Origin: Pseudomonadota bacterium
Lineage (GTDB): Bacteria; Pseudomonadota; Gammaproteobacteria; Pseudomonadales; Azotimanducaceae
DNA: 34,338 nt
Direction: 5' to 3'
Assembly: GCA_022571415.1 (NCBI GenBank)
Contig: JACZXW010000018.1
Coordinates: 1-34,338, forward strand
Below are positions 8,139 through 16,966 of the stretch, in pieces; positions within the stretch are counted from its first letter, which is position 1; each line of letters opens with the position of its first letter. The translations under genes were made by a program, and so were the position numbers. Under the pieces are notes generated by a model, which was not told the origin of the DNA, searched no databases, and saw only the letters and a program-made list of their open reading frames with translations.

Positions 8139-8403
8139 ATTTTTGAGTACGGGCCTGACGCGGTTATGGCGGAAATAGTGGTGCGGCATACCGACCTTAA
8201 TCAGACGTTCTTTAGGTCTTTTCAACGCTTGTGGCATATATATAGTAGAATAGATAAAGATAGCTAGTTACCAGAAAGTCTGTAGATCAGTAGCTTAAGA
8301 CTTCTGCTATTTTTACAGCAAACACCATTGGCCTGGGATTGAGTTAGAATCTTGGTAAAAGAGGGCACGAAAATGCGATTAGAGCGGACCTGACCTCGTG
8401 AAG

Positions 8404-8493
8404 ATGATGAAGTACATGAGCCCCGAAGCGAAAAAGCGTATTGCAGCGCGTATGGCACACGCGGCAGAAGACAAGTCAGCTGCTGCTGGCTAA
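8404..8493 (+). CDS. Small ORF upstream of PhyH 2 (29 residues)
   Basis: An ATG at 8404 opens a 29-residue frame, KYMSPEAKKRIAARMAHAAE followed by an Ala-rich tail, ending 47 bases before the PhyH 2 start. A GTG at 8398 is also in frame. It would be a basic amphipathic helix. There is no strong Shine-Dalgarno, and no family is recognised; it could equally be the C-terminal remnant of a lost gene. Confidence 0.25.
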   Translation: MMKYMSPEAKKRIAARMAHAAEDKSAAAG

Positions 8494-8540
8494 TTCTCGT
8501 TCCGGATCGCGGTAATTACCACAATCAAGAGAGGAAAAAA

Positions 8541-9455
8541 ATGGACACGAGCACTTCAGATCTCGATAATATTTTTGAGGAGATCAAACGACTCGACTTG
8601 ATGCAGAACTTTGCCGAGCTTGAGGCATACGGATATACCGTAATAGAGAATTTACTGCCTCAGGCCACCTTGGAGACTGCTCGCGAGCAGATACTCAAGA
8701 TCGCTGCGAAGCAAACGGGACGTGAACCGGATCTCAAGACTGGCAAGGAGCATCCAGACTGGCGGTTAATCCCGTACCTGATGGGTCGGCATTCTATCTT
8801 CCAAGAAATCCTGCTAAACGAGAAAACACTGGCCTTGATCACTTATTTGTTGGGTTATAGTTGCAACCTTTCCAGCATGACCTGCCACTTTAAGGGTCCC
8901 GGCGAGGCTGGCGTGCTTCCCTTGCATTGTGATACAGGCATGCCTGCACCACTACCTCCTTATTCGAATGTCGCCAATGTGAATTTTGCAATGGTTGATT
9001 ATACGAAAGAAGGTGGCTGTTTGGCGGTGGTACCAGAGAGTCACAAGTTTTCCCGGAACCCGCGACCTAATGAAATGGCGCTCACTGGAGACAATGCTAA
9101 TCCCATGGCAATACCCATTGAGGTGCCCGCAGGATCAGCCGTCATCTGGCACGGTAATTTATGGCATGGCTCCTATCCGCGTACAATTCCTGGCTTGCGT
9201 TTGAATCTGGCGGTTTATTTTGCCCGCCCCTGGTGGCGTCTCCAGGAACGTTACGGTGATTCGCTACCCGCTGAGGTGATCGAACGGCACGGTAACAATC
9301 CTCGCTTTCGTCAACTCGCTAATCTCAACGAGACCATGGGGTGGCAGGAGGAAGGTCCTTCATTTCTCAATCTTAAAGATGGTGGTGCCAACATTAATGC
9401 GGAAAATATTGCCCGGCGAATGCGGGCATTAAATGGGAGTGGTTGGCACGCTTAG
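8541..9455 (+). CDS. PhyH-family Fe(II)/2-oxoglutarate dioxygenase (PhyH 2)
   Basis: 304-residue PhyH-type hydroxylase. The iron ligands are H129-C-D131 (PLHCDTGM) and H209 (NLWHGSYPR), with Arg220 (PGLRLNLAVYFARP) as the likely 2-oxoglutarate ligand. The VVPESHKFSR loop between them is characteristic. It is closest by eye to PhyH 5 (shared CHFKGPGE.GV.PLH, VYFAR, and the VIERHGN/VLKRHSN tail). AGAGGA lies just before the ATG. TetR paralog 3 follows after 65 bp on the same strand and may be cotranscribed. Unlike PhyH 1, 3, 4 and 7, it has no clear TATAGY-NN-RCTATA dyad upstream, only a weak half-match at 8241-8254. Confidence 0.9.
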   Translation: MDTSTSDLDNIFEEIKRLDLMQNFAELEAYGYTVIENLLPQATLETAREQILKIAAKQTGREPDLKTGKEHPDWRLIPYLMGRHSIFQEILLNEKTLALITYLLGYSCNLSSMTCHFKGPGEAGVLPLHCDTGMPAPLPPYSNVANVNFAMVDYTKEGGCLAVVPESHKFSRNPRPNEMALTGDNANPMAIPIEVPAGSAVIWHGNLWHGSYPRTIPGLRLNLAVYFARPWWRLQERYGDSLPAEVIERHGNNPRFRQLANLNETMGWQEEGPSFLNLKDGGANINAENIARRMRALNGSGWHA

Positions 9456-9520
9456 GGTGCCACTATAGTAATTGTTTCTTTATTATCAGCAATTCGAAAA
9501 ACTGGGAGTGAATTAATACA

Positions 9521-10141
9521 ATGAATGCCAGGACAGCTCAGTACCCCTTGCGTGAGAAGCGCAAAAAACAAAATCGTACAGGCCTCATGGTCGCTGCGAT
9601 TGATCTCTTCGCAGAAAAAGGTTATGCAGAAACCACCCTTGAGGCGATAGCAGCCAAAGCCGGGCTACACGTGCAGACGCTTTACAAGCACTTTCCCGCC
9701 AAAGCCAATTTGGTTGAAGAGATCTGGCATGAAAGCTTGTCAAGATTCGAAGTGTTTTTTGCCTCCCGGGAGTGCGATGCATTAAGTGCCTGGCGCAACT
9801 GGATCGAACAAAATGCCTTGGAACTGACGCGAGAGGGCGATTCCGAATACCGGAGAAGACGAAACAGTTTTATGGAAATTTCATTCGTATCCAACGCGAC
9901 GCTGCAGTACTGGTATCGCTACCAGGAAGTACTTGCAGAAGGGATTGCTCTAGATATGGGTATCGACGTCGCCCATGATCCGCTGCCCACTTTGATTGCC
10001 TGTATGCTGTGGGGTGGTAACGATAACGCCGCTCGAAACTGGGCCAATTCGGGTACCAAAGACGATCTGGTCAAAGTGTTGTTAAAAGTCGTCGATACAG
10101 TCATAGACGAGTTTCAACATCGATTAAGCCCTCAAGGGTGA
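9521..10141 (+). CDS. TetR/AcrR-family transcriptional regulator (paralog 3)
   Basis: 206-residue TetR repressor, paralogous to those at 1477 and 3282. The HTH is near residues 20-65 (IDLFAEKGYAETTLEAIAAK, GLHVQTLYKHFPAK) and the SRECDALSAWRNWIEQNALE segment is shared almost word for word with paralog 1. The C-terminal core (YRYQEVLAEGIALDM, ACMLWGGN) is shared with paralog 2. GGGAG lies upstream of the ATG. It follows PhyH 2 closely, so it may be coexpressed with it. Its recognition helix is identical to that of the other two, so the three may bind the same operator. Confidence 0.9.
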   Translation: MNARTAQYPLREKRKKQNRTGLMVAAIDLFAEKGYAETTLEAIAAKAGLHVQTLYKHFPAKANLVEEIWHESLSRFEVFFASRECDALSAWRNWIEQNALELTREGDSEYRRRRNSFMEISFVSNATLQYWYRYQEVLAEGIALDMGIDVAHDPLPTLIACMLWGGNDNAARNWANSGTKDDLVKVLLKVVDTVIDEFQHRLSPQG

Positions 10142-10311
10142 CGTTCTAGCCTGACAACCATTGAGAGCGAATCCACTCACCATTGGATTTGCCAATTCAT
10201 TATATTCATCAACATGGCAATTCAAGCCGAGTGTACTTTTCCGTATTTAGCAGAGTGCCAACCTGGTTCGAAAGTGAGATGACCAGCGTTGCCCAAATAT
10301 AAGCATCCCAG

Positions 10312-11284
10312 ATGAGTGACATTTCAAGGACAACCGAACCCAGGCAGCTGTCCGTAATCACGATGTTGTCTTACGGCATCGGCGAAGCGGCAGGCGCATG
10401 CAAAAACATCGCGTGGGGCGTTTTGCTGCTTTTCTATTACCAACAGGTTGTCGGCGTTGAAGCCGCTCTCGTTGGATTGGCGATCGCGATGTCAGTGGTG
10501 GTCGCATACGGCCTCATCACCGCATCTACTTCCCAACGGTTGAGGGCGTATACGACCCCGGCTTCCTAAATCCCGATGGCTATTCGGCAATGGGCCGGAC
10601 CTTTGCCGTGGCCATGGTCGTCGCCATTCTCCTATGCATCGCTGGTACTCGAAAGGAAATCCCTTACCTTCGGCAAACGCAGAAGCGTACGAAATTGAAG
10701 CTCACTACACTCTTTACTGAGATTTTTGCGGTTTTAAAAAACAGCTCATTTCGTGCCGTGTTTTTCGGTCTGCTAACAGGTTCACTAGTCGGCGGAGTGG
10801 GGTCAGCGTTTACAGCCCCATCTGCTTGCGGCTAATGGAAATATCCTGGTTCCCGGACAACGATTCCGATTGAATTCTACCTATTTTTCTTGCAGCCTCC
10901 ACGGTTGGGGCACTGGCGGCCCCCATTATCGGAGCGACGGCGAATTCGATGCTGGCGGACATCGCTGACGAGCATGAACTCGATACTGGCATCCGGCGCG
11001 AAGGTGTTTTGTACTCGGTGCGTGCCTTCACTGCGAAAGCAACCACTGCTTTCGGCACACTTTTCGGCGGCATACTATTAAGCGTGATTGACTTTCCGGT
11101 GAACGCAACCCGTGGTTCGGTCCCTGACGAGACCCTCTGGTACCCAGGCCTCATTGCTGGTCCGGCGACTTCGATCTTTTCTCTTGCGGCGCTTGGTTTC
11201 TACTTTAGATATCGAATCAATTACCAGCGTCACCGCGAGATCATTGCCAAGCTTGAGCAACGCAGACAACAATCAGTTAGATAA
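10312..11284 (+). pseudogene. Decayed GPH/MFS sugar-type cation symporter
   Basis: Fragments of a glycoside-pentoside-hexuronide symporter (MFS_2) are spread over three frames. The first transmembrane region (SYGIGEAAGACKNIAWGVLL) is open from 10312 to 10569. A middle piece (YFPTVEGVYDPGFLNPDGYS onward) is in another frame from about 10525. The C-terminal piece (FLAASTVGALAAPIIG to the end) is in a third frame from about 10890 to 11284. The expected length is about 450 residues but only about 300 codons remain, so transmembrane helices are deleted around 10525 and 10830 and the frame is broken. The position between TetR paralog 3 and PhyH 3 suggests it was once the inner-membrane importer of the cluster. 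Confidence 0.75.
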
Positions 11285-11385
11285 TTTGTCACCGAAACTC
11301 TCAATGACAAGCTGGTGCAATCGTTGGATTGCTCAGCGAGTGTCCTGCGATAACACTACTACTTAATACTATCCTCCTATATTTT

Positions 11386-11401
11386 TATAGCCTAGTATAC
11401 A
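11386..11401 (+). promoter_or_regulatory. Dyad operator and -10 of PhyH 3
   Basis: TATAGCCTAGTATA (11386-11399) fits the TATAGY-NN-RCTATA dyad with one deviation in the right arm. TATACA at 11396-11401 is a plausible -10 overlapping that arm. It lies 46 bases before the PhyH 3 ATG. No strong -35 is visible. Confidence 0.5.
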
Positions 11402-11445
11402 AAATAAGTGCTAGCATGATTGTCTAAATTCAAGGGGATGGGACA

Positions 11446-12378
11446 ATGGCTATCGATCGCTATTTGCTGGCCAAAGAGTTGAATGCGCTGCGTGAGTTAG
11501 CGCTAAAAAAATGGGCCGAGGACCCGCTGCCGGTCGGTCGAGCCGCCATCGAACGCTTGAAGACAGAAATTGATGCACACGACCTTCAGCAAAACATTAC
11601 AGAACTAGAAACCGACGGTTATACCATTCTGCCACCCGGCAAAGCTGCTCATATAGACCTGATAGAGCGCATCAAACAAGCCATGCTGCGCATTATGGCA
11701 ACCACACGCAGCGATGTGATGGGTGCGTCATCCGGTTTGGGATCGACGCTTTTTCATATGCTACCCGAGGATCCGGTGTTCGAGGAAGCTCTAATGGCGC
11801 CCGCACCACTGACACTCCTCAGCTACATCCTCGGCTACCGGGCCAAGCTCAGTCAATGTACAGGGTTGATCAAAAATAGCGATGCACCTGCGCTACCACT
11901 GCACGCCGATCACAGCGGTAAGTTTCCGGCACCCTGGAGCAGGCTGTCTAACTATTCGGTGGTGACCTGGGTACTTACAGACTATACCCGTGAAAACGGA
12001 GCTTTGTGTGTCTGGCCGGGTAGCCACCGTTTCAGTCGACCGGTTCCACCCGATCTGATCATGGCTCATGATCACGAAGAAATCAGGGTAGTTGAAGTAC
12101 CGGCCGGTTCGGTGATCATCTGGCACGGCAGCCTGTGGCATGGCGCCGTGCCGCGTACTGCCGAAGGCCAGCGCATGGCATTAGTGTTGCCGCACGTACG
12201 CGACCCGATCCAACCGCAGGAGATCTTCTGGGCGTCGACAACGCCCGAGATGATTGAGCGTAATCAATCGCGGTTCTGCACCTTGATGGGGCTGACTTCG
12301 GCGGGACCCTGGATGCAGGATGGACCCAACCCGGCAAGACTGGCGATGGGCCCAACAACGGGTTCGCAGTTCGAGTAG
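11446..12378 (+). CDS. PhyH-family Fe(II)/2-oxoglutarate dioxygenase (PhyH 3)
   Basis: 310-residue PhyH-type hydroxylase. The iron triad is H153-A-D155 (PLHADHSG) and H232 (SLWHGAVPR); Arg243 is a likely 2-oxoglutarate ligand. About 40 additional residues precede the conserved LETDGYTILPP strand. The W.LTDYTRENGAL segment is shared with PhyH 4, 6 and 7. The ATG at 11446 has AAGGGGATGGGA upstream. The second SCP2-like gene follows after 39 bases on the same strand, recreating the PhyH 1/SCP2 pair, and a dyad operator precedes the gene. Confidence 0.9.
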   Translation: MAIDRYLLAKELNALRELALKKWAEDPLPVGRAAIERLKTEIDAHDLQQNITELETDGYTILPPGKAAHIDLIERIKQAMLRIMATTRSDVMGASSGLGSTLFHMLPEDPVFEEALMAPAPLTLLSYILGYRAKLSQCTGLIKNSDAPALPLHADHSGKFPAPWSRLSNYSVVTWVLTDYTRENGALCVWPGSHRFSRPVPPDLIMAHDHEEIRVVEVPAGSVIIWHGSLWHGAVPRTAEGQRMALVLPHVRDPIQPQEIFWASTTPEMIERNQSRFCTLMGLTSAGPWMQDGPNPARLAMGPTTGSQFE

Positions 12379-12417
12379 CTGATGTTTTTTTGTTTAATGT
12401 AAATCTGGAGGACGACC

Positions 12418-12852
12418 ATGGATAAATTCGAATTCTGTAGCGAAGCTTGGGTCGGCATCGCACGGGACTATATCGAGACTCAATGTGCGGCCAATGATAT
12501 CTCCGACATACGTCTCTCCTTCTGTGAACGTTTTACCGACGCGCCACCAGAGCTTGCCACCGAAGACAACAATGTCACAGGTTGGCATATTCGTATAAAG
12601 GACGGCAAGCTGGAGGTTGGCCATGGTGTGATTGTTGATGCGGATCTCACAATTACGGCAGACTACGCAACGGTTTTACCGCTAGCTCGCACGGTTTTCG
12701 AAGGTAATGCAGCAGCTGCGGCCGAGGCAGCCAAGATAGTCGCAGCTGCAATGGCTGCAGGAAAAATGTCAAGAGATGGAGACGAAACCGCCATGTCGAA
12801 GGCAACCTTTCTCGCCGGTATGCACGACGTACTCGCAAAACGTACCCTGTAG
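12418..12852 (+). CDS. SCP2-like (sterol-carrier-type) small protein, copy b
   Basis: 144-residue soluble protein homologous to the 5038-5460 product. The shared blocks are ERFTDAP, the W-H-I-R-I strand, DGKLEVGHG, DADLTITADY and LPLARTVF. The central half resembles the SCP2 lipid/sterol carrier fold; the C-terminal part is Ala-rich and helical (EAAKIVAAAMAAGKM). A strong Shine-Dalgarno (GGAGG) lies upstream. It is downstream of PhyH 3 in an apparent two-gene operon. A role in presenting or binding a hydrophobic substrate for the oxygenase is inferred. Confidence 0.7.
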   Translation: MDKFEFCSEAWVGIARDYIETQCAANDISDIRLSFCERFTDAPPELATEDNNVTGWHIRIKDGKLEVGHGVIVDADLTITADYATVLPLARTVFEGNAAAAAEAAKIVAAAMAAGKMSRDGDETAMSKATFLAGMHDVLAKRTL

Positions 12853-12896
12853 GTAAAACGACGTTTTATCTGTGGCACAAAAAGTGCCACACCTAC
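12849..12896. terminator. Hairpin cluster between convergent genes
   Basis: TGTGGCAC-AAAAA-GTGCCACA (12871-12891) has a perfect 8-bp stem. Next to it TAAAACGACGTTTTA (12854-12868) is a perfect 15-bp palindrome, and GTAGGT (12849) pairs with ACCTAC (12891-12896) as an outer arm. It lies between the convergent SCP2-like gene and PhyH 4, the expected place for a bidirectional terminator, but there is no T-tract. A REP-like or protein-binding role is the alternative. Confidence 0.4.
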
Positions 12897-12970
12897 CGTT
12901 GCCATCGGGGGAAATAGCTTGGCGGTATGAATGGAGTGGCACTTACTTCGCTAAAAAACGACCTACTATT

Positions 12971-13894
12971 TCAAATTGCAGCGGTGAGTTGCGGCACGGC
13001 TTGGGTCTGAACCTCATACGGGAATTTATCGTCAAAGCCCAGTAGTTCACGCATCATCTCGGGATTGTCACAGTCCTCCCAGGGCTCGTCGCGCATCGTA
13101 AACTTCAAGTTTTCCTGCGGTAACGTCGATACATGCCGGTAGTAGCTGACACAGTTGAGTCGCAAACCGGGGGTCAACTTCGGATAAGCACCATGCCATG
13201 TCGACCCGACAAAAATAAGGACGGAACCTCTAGGCGCCTCCGCGGCTACAGCCTGTTTGGCTGCAGCCGGCTGGGCAGGATGCGCGTTTAACTTGTGTGA
13301 ACCTGGCACATAGGCAAGGGCTCCATCTTCCTTGGTATAGTCTGTCAAGCACCAGGTTGCATTTGCTGTCATTGCAGTGTGTCCCCACGGCAATGGGTTG
13401 GCGCCTTGATCGCAGTGTAAGCCTAGGTATTTGCCATACCCATAATCACCCTGCCATTTTACAAATGAATTGGTGCTGCTGAGGCGTCGAGCTTTACCTC
13501 CTAGAACAGAAATCGGTCCCATTGCATGGTCGATCAACGCATCTACCACAGGATTGACTGCCAGGTCGCGGAAACAACGATCAAGTTGTAACAATTGCTG
13601 GATAAGCATTTGCGTAGGTAATGGCGGCTCGTTTTCATCACGGAGTTGGCTTCGGGTCCCTTCTGGCCAGGTAAGTTCTCCTTTGGGACCCTCTTTAATA
13701 CTGATTGGGCATCCACCCGTCATCTCGGTAAAACGCTTCAGCAATACTTCTGTGCAGCGGTCCAGAACCTTATCGGTCACCCCAGTGACCTCCGGCGGCA
13801 CAATGGTGATGCCATCCGTTTCAAGCTCTAAAGTGTACTGTTCGAGACCAAGTGTTTTGATCTCTTTACTTAATTTAGTAGCGGCAGTTTGCAC
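12971..13894 (-). CDS. PhyH-family Fe(II)/2-oxoglutarate dioxygenase (PhyH 4)
   Basis: PhyH-type hydroxylase of 307 residues from the GTG at 13894. This start has GGAGAG five to six bases upstream and a sensible leader from the -10 box. An in-frame ATG at 13921 would sit at the predicted transcription start. Counted from that ATG, the iron triad is H169-C-D171 (GLHCDQGA) and H243 (TWHGAYPK), with Arg254 as the 2-oxoglutarate candidate. The LTDYTKEDGALAYVPGSHK core is well conserved. It carries an insert of roughly 30 residues before the active site, around the GPKGELTWPEGTRSQLRDEN region. The dyad operator is at 13933-13946. It converges on the PhyH 3/SCP2 pair. Confidence 0.88.
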   Translation of the reverse strand: MQTAATKLSKEIKTLGLEQYTLELETDGITIVPPEVTGVTDKVLDRCTEVLLKRFTEMTGGCPISIKEGPKGELTWPEGTRSQLRDENEPPLPTQMLIQQLLQLDRCFRDLAVNPVVDALIDHAMGPISVLGGKARRLSSTNSFVKWQGDYGYGKYLGLHCDQGANPLPWGHTAMTANATWCLTDYTKEDGALAYVPGSHKLNAHPAQPAAAKQAVAAEAPRGSVLIFVGSTWHGAYPKLTPGLRLNCVSYYRHVSTLPQENLKFTMRDEPWEDCDNPEMMRELLGFDDKFPYEVQTQAVPQLTAAI

Positions 13895-13929
13895 GGATAC
13901 TCTCCAGATTAAAACTAGCATTCAACATT

Positions 13930-13946
13930 TAATATAGCATACTATA
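13930..13946 (-). promoter_or_regulatory. Dyad operator and -10 of PhyH 4
   Basis: TATAGCATACTATA (13933-13946) reads TATAGTATGCTATA on the minus strand. The minus-strand -10 TATATT (plus 13930-13935) overlaps the dyad arm, and TTACAT about 17 bases upstream is an acceptable -35. The predicted start of transcription near 13922 supports the downstream GTG start for PhyH 4. Confidence 0.55.
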
Positions 13947-14413
13947 TTTAGATATGTAACAACGATAAGTTCCGAAGTTGAAGTCGTTAAGTCCAGTCAT
14001 TCTAGGGAACGCTTAAACCCTACATATCTCATCGTTGCACCTTTTCCAATTAGTTAGCTATATATTTCAAGAATTTATTCCGGAACAGTTTGCATGTTGC
14101 CCGCCCAGTTTTCTGGATACTGGTCCTGAGTTTTCAGTCTCTGGTGGCAAATGTAAGTCGTTAGGGTTAGTCGCAAAACATCGGCCTTTTCGGGAAGCCG
14201 TGCCAAACGTTGCCGTTAAAAAAGATCTTCGAAACAGCAGGTGCATCCAAGGCGATGGCCTTGTCTCCACCTTCCTTCTGCCTGGGAAATCAACACAATT
14301 TATGGAACTGGTTACTTTTTCTCCTCTACCATAACGTCCTCCTATCTGTTCGATCATGGAAAACAAAGCTATGGCACACGTGCTCCTGTTCATATCTAAC
14401 ATATTTCCAAAGG
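13947..14413. other. Intergenic region without a recognised gene
   Basis: About 470 bases between the PhyH 4 promoter and the end of the TonB receptor gene. A 111-residue minus-strand frame (14067-14402) is open but shows no domain, a composition unlike the neighbours and no Shine-Dalgarno. I see no RNA gene or clear terminator here; it is probably debris. Confidence 0.4.
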
Positions 14414-16843
14414 CTATTGCCCCGGCGAGTAACTAAACTCAATGCCAACAGTACGCGGTCGTCCAAAGCGGTAACCGACTGCATTAAATTCGTAGACAAT
14501 CACGTCATCGAACGCGTTACGAACATAGGCAGCAACCATCCAGCCATTTCGTCGCCCAGTTAGTTTCAAATCTACCTTCGTGTAGGAAGGTGAGACTCGT
14601 TCGTTGTTCGAATCTGCAAATTGATCATCGACATAAGTCGCGTTTACAGAGAAAGTCGAGCTCCAATCGCTAATGGGAAAGTTCCAATTGAAAGAGACAT
14701 AGCCGCTTGTCTTCGGCGCTTTACCCAGGCGATTGCCCGGATCCACACCAACACCACCATAACGCCCAGAGACGCCGCCACTGCCAATCTCCGCTTTCCA
14801 GTTGTTGTCGCCACCAAAATTCAAGCGCATGGAGTCATTCAGCAAAATGGCGACTTCAATTTCGATACCCTGACTTTGGGCATCACCACTGTTGATGGAG
14901 AAGGAATAACCTAGCGGGCTCACGCCGGTAAAGACCCCATCAATCACATCCGTCACGGTAACGAGCACATCTTCCCAATCCATGTTGTAGATCGAGCTGG
15001 TAAGCTGAACACGACCATTAAGCAGTGTCGCTTTCAGTCCAACCTCATAGTTAAGCACTTGATCGCCGTCAGTTATCCGCTGATCTACCAACCGGTTATA
15101 GTGCTCAAGCGCTGCGGGATCGGTGTCCTTCAAGAGTTCCAGCCCGGCAACCCGGGCTGACAGACCTGTATTGATAATACCGGGGCGATATCCCTGGGCG
15201 TAAGTGAAGTAAGTCATCAAATCGTCATTAGGACGCCAGGTCAGGGTGACTTTTGGGGAGACTATATCGTCGTCAGTGCTGAGTGAATCGATTAGATTCG
15301 AACGCGAGTTGGACAAGGGCTGCGCCAGATCAAGATCGTAACTCGTGTCAGCCAGGCGTAGACCGACAAGCAGTTCCCACTGTTCATTGAAGCGGTAACT
15401 CACCTCACCATAGACAGCTGTTTCTTCATAGTCGTTGAACGCCCGGGATCCGCCAATGATGCCAGTGATGAGGTTAACAGCAGCTTCCTGTGTGGCTGCG
15501 GGTGTGCCTTCCTGGAAAAAGTACTGTAACCAGCACGTAGCACCGGTCGCGGCATAGGCAGCACTGCCGCCACCCGCACAACTGGTATGCTTGCCAGTGA
15601 TTGAAGTGTCGTCCTTGTAGTAGGCTCCTAACGTCCATTGCCAGGAACTGTCGGGGTTGTTCGACACCAAACGAAACTCTTGAATCTTTCGTTCTACATC
15701 TCGGCGGAAAGCCCCGTCACCGCCCAGACCCGCCAACCCAAACGCGCCGCCGAAAGCAGCGACCAGTCCGCCAGAAAAACGGGGTGAGGTTTCTTCTGCG
15801 TGTCTTGACAGTCGATCAAAATAGGACGACGAAGAGGTAAAGGTTGCCCAGGGCAGTTCCCAATCGACCGAGAAGTTGTAGACAATATGCTCGTCGCTAC
15901 TATCGTAAGTGAAGTCGGGGTGTGCCAGATGGGTGACGTATGGATCCCGATGATTAAACTGATCGGTGTCTTTGCCGTCGCAGGTTTCGCCCGGCAAGTC
16001 GTAGCTTGGTATTTGCCCGTTAGGATCTGAGAGGTTTGCTTCCGTATAGCAATGGAACGCAAGACCCGGCGCGCCGAATTCAGAATCACTATAGTTGACC
16101 ATGGCGGCCAAGCTCAGGTTATCGTTAACGTCCCATGCCATTTTGATGCGGAAAGCATCTTCTTCTTCCCAGTTGATGTCATCCTCACCCCGCGGCAACG
16201 ATGCATCCATAAAGCCGGTACGATCTCGACGATTACCAACAATTCGAACTGCAAAGCTATTGTTGAACAATGGGATGTTGAGCATGAAATCTGTGTTGTA
16301 GGACAAGCCGTCGGATTCACTGTTCTGTTCGACAGCCACCTTTATCTTCCAATCGAACGCACTTGGATCTGGATTCTTGGTGATGTATCGAATTGCACCC
16401 CCCATGTTGCCTTCGCCATACAAAGTGCCTTGCGGCCCCCTCAATACCTCGACACGTTGCAGGTCAGTAGTCGAACCGAGCACTTGAGTCAGGACGCCTG
16501 TACTGCTGGTGATTGGAACGTTGTCCATGTAGACGCCAACCACCGCCTGACCACCTGCCGGAGGGGTGAGGCCGCGAATAGTAATCGTGTTGTAGGTTGC
16601 CGAGTTGCTCCCGTAGGACATACCCGGAATGACCTGATAGAGGGTTTGGATGTTCTCGATACCTTTGGTTTCGAGTTCCAAAGCGGTAACCGCAGTTATT
16701 GCTATGGGTACATCCATCAGCTTGACGTCGCGGTACGTGGCGCTGACGATAATTTCCTCCATCCGCGGTTCGTCTTTGGCGGCAATCGGAAATACGCTGG
16801 ATATTGATATAGAGAGAACAACGATTACGGATAGTCTTTTCAT
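14414..16843 (-). CDS. TonB-dependent outer-membrane receptor (intact copy)
   Basis: 809-residue TonB-dependent transporter that would import a ligand across the outer membrane using TonB energy. It has a signal peptide (MKRLSVIVVLSISISSVFPI, cleavage near AAK), a TonB-box-like EEIIVSATY, a plug domain (about residues 40-155, with TIRGLTPPAGGQAVVGVYMD and VEVLRGPQGTLYGEGNMGGA), then a 22-strand-type beta-barrel up to RPRTVGIEFSYSPGQ. AAAGGAG precedes the ATG. The family resembles sphingomonad-like receptors for small hydrophobic or carbohydrate ligands rather than classic siderophore receptors, but the ligand cannot be read. A dyad operator at 16967-16980 links it to the PhyH genes. The receptor at 22040-24446 is a decayed paralog. 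Confidence 0.93.
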   Translation of the reverse strand: MKRLSVIVVLSISISSVFPIAAKDEPRMEEIIVSATYRDVKLMDVPIAITAVTALELETKGIENIQTLYQVIPGMSYGSNSATYNTITIRGLTPPAGGQAVVGVYMDNVPITSSTGVLTQVLGSTTDLQRVEVLRGPQGTLYGEGNMGGAIRYITKNPDPSAFDWKIKVAVEQNSESDGLSYNTDFMLNIPLFNNSFAVRIVGNRRDRTGFMDASLPRGEDDINWEEEDAFRIKMAWDVNDNLSLAAMVNYSDSEFGAPGLAFHCYTEANLSDPNGQIPSYDLPGETCDGKDTDQFNHRDPYVTHLAHPDFTYDSSDEHIVYNFSVDWELPWATFTSSSSYFDRLSRHAEETSPRFSGGLVAAFGGAFGLAGLGGDGAFRRDVERKIQEFRLVSNNPDSSWQWTLGAYYKDDTSITGKHTSCAGGGSAAYAATGATCWLQYFFQEGTPAATQEAAVNLITGIIGGSRAFNDYEETAVYGEVSYRFNEQWELLVGLRLADTSYDLDLAQPLSNSRSNLIDSLSTDDDIVSPKVTLTWRPNDDLMTYFTYAQGYRPGIINTGLSARVAGLELLKDTDPAALEHYNRLVDQRITDGDQVLNYEVGLKATLLNGRVQLTSSIYNMDWEDVLVTVTDVIDGVFTGVSPLGYSFSINSGDAQSQGIEIEVAILLNDSMRLNFGGDNNWKAEIGSGGVSGRYGGVGVDPGNRLGKAPKTSGYVSFNWNFPISDWSSTFSVNATYVDDQFADSNNERVSPSYTKVDLKLTGRRNGWMVAAYVRNAFDDVIVYEFNAVGYRFGRPRTVGIEFSYSPGQ

Positions 16844-16966
16844 TGGATTTCTCCTTTCGACTTTTATATTTTTATAAACTCACGATACTTAAATGTGGGA
16901 AATGTGGGTTCGTTGTAATTGCTTGGTTTGTTTGTAGCCCACTATTCGGTTCGCCTCTAAATTAAA

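Noticed and set aside
8241-8254. TATAGTAGAATAGA as a seventh dyad operator for PhyH 2
   Set aside because: The left arm is perfect but the right arm matches only four of six positions, and it lies 287 bases from the start codon.
9462-9469. ACTATAGT palindrome between PhyH 2 and TetR paralog 3
   Set aside because: Only eight bases, with half-sites in the opposite arrangement to the shared dyad; likely chance in AT-rich DNA.
14067-14402. 111-residue minus-strand ORF
   Set aside because: No domain, no ribosome-binding site, composition unlike neighbouring genes.
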